Part shown: positions 63,720 through 64,000 of the stretch, piece after piece
How positions within the stretch are numbered: position 1 is the stretch's first letter
Layout: every line of letters begins with the position of its first letter
Assembly (NCBI GenBank): GCA_950097015.1
Contig: CATNEN010000002.1
Location: 2,790,001-2,854,000 of the forward strand
Length of the DNA: 64,000 nt
Source of the DNA: Macrostomum hystrix
Taxonomy: Eukaryota > Platyhelminthes > Macrostomidae
Direction: 5' to 3'
The notes under the pieces: generated by a model
Database searches by the model: none
What the model saw: the letters and a program-made list of their open reading frames with translations, nothing else
Told to the model about the DNA's origin: nothing
Made by a program: the position numbers and the translations under genes

Positions 63720-64000
63720 TCCTAGTTACAATGATGAAGTCGCAGTCGCTGTTTTCTTCCCAGTACCTAGCTTGCCGCAAGCGCGTTGGCGCATAAACAG
63801 GCGGGGCCAAGCGCCTTTGCATCCTGCCATTTGGGTCATAATTCGCCCAATATAGGCCGCCTTCCCGAAAGGCACGAGCGAACAGCGCCGACACTGGAAT
63901 CAGCAGTGGCGGATCAAATGGTCGACGGCTTCGGGAAGCCCGCAATCCGAGCAGGCGTCTGAGTAAGGTAGAGGGCGACGAATTCGGGCCTGTTGCGGCC
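63720..64000 (-). mobile_element. Degraded non-LTR retrotransposon C-terminus, cut by the window edge
   Basis: On the minus strand one frame reads RRPLPYSDACSDC followed by GLPEAVDHLIRHC and then a stop. This is the Cys/His motif (C-x2-C, then H-x4-C) at the end of non-LTR ORF2 proteins. The CSDC codons are at about 63942-63953. The rest of the element would lie right of the window. It differs from the 25-31 kb element, whose motif is CPFCCSG. Confidence 0.45.

Noticed and set aside
63715-63945. 76-aa minus-strand ORF as a gene
   Set aside because: The neighbouring frame carries the retrotransposon C-terminal Cys/His motif, so this ORF is more likely a shadow of degraded element sequence.

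Overview
The window is nuclear DNA from an invertebrate animal. Coding sequence is split into short exons with GTGAG(T)/CAG splice sites, the host genes are animal-specific families, and introns and intergenic DNA are filled with minisatellites and eukaryotic mobile elements. Nothing prokaryotic is visible. The sequence alone does not fix the species. A repeat-rich lophotrochozoan such as a free-living flatworm would fit, but this is a guess.

Layout. 105-913 (+) holds the last two exons of an arylacetamide-deacetylase/hormone-sensitive-lipase type alpha/beta hydrolase. 4006-6756 (+) is a complete five-exon gene for a protein of about 302 aa with two Ig (I-set) domains. 9359-33628 (-) is one 15-exon gene for a coiled-coil protein of about 1,623 aa of the MTCL/SOGA (microtubule cross-linking factor) family. 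I joined its exons by hand, and the splice phase is consistent at every junction. Its introns carry an intact-looking Tc1/mariner-type transposon (17956-19284), a nearly complete APE-type non-LTR retrotransposon (25174-31230) and many unrelated tandem arrays. 42507-45564 (+) is a complete four-exon Ski/Sno homologue. 58427-62153 (+) is a complete six-exon MMD/PAQR-type seven-transmembrane protein with a GC-AG intron. A degraded retrotransposon tail (-) sits at the right edge.

Tandem repeats dominate the rest. I list more than 30 arrays with units of 13 to about 60 bp. Several unit families recur at distant sites, sometimes inverted: a 17-bp unit at 10 kb and 38-41 kb, a 15-bp unit at 7-8 kb and 34.5-35.3 kb, and a gagaagtag-core family at 1-5.5 kb. 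The main gene-poor stretch, 45.6-58.4 kb, is almost free of arrays until 54 kb. It contains a compact candidate gene for a secreted 44-aa peptide (TATA box, signal-peptide-like ORF and AATAAA within 260 bp).

The least ordinary signals are these: (1) the retrotransposon lies inside an MTCL exon but is flanked by a duplication of at least 400 bp that leaves one whole exon and splice donor intact; (2) two tiny perfect palindromes of 28 and 38 bp share CACAGA...TCTGTG ends and have 8-bp target-site duplications; (3) a foldback element has arms made of subrepeats and an 8-bp target-site duplication; (4) the mariner-like transposase has DD38D spacing; (5) the candidate small secreted peptide gene.

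The host genes are not functionally linked to one another. They appear to be ordinary neighbours in a repeat-rich genome.
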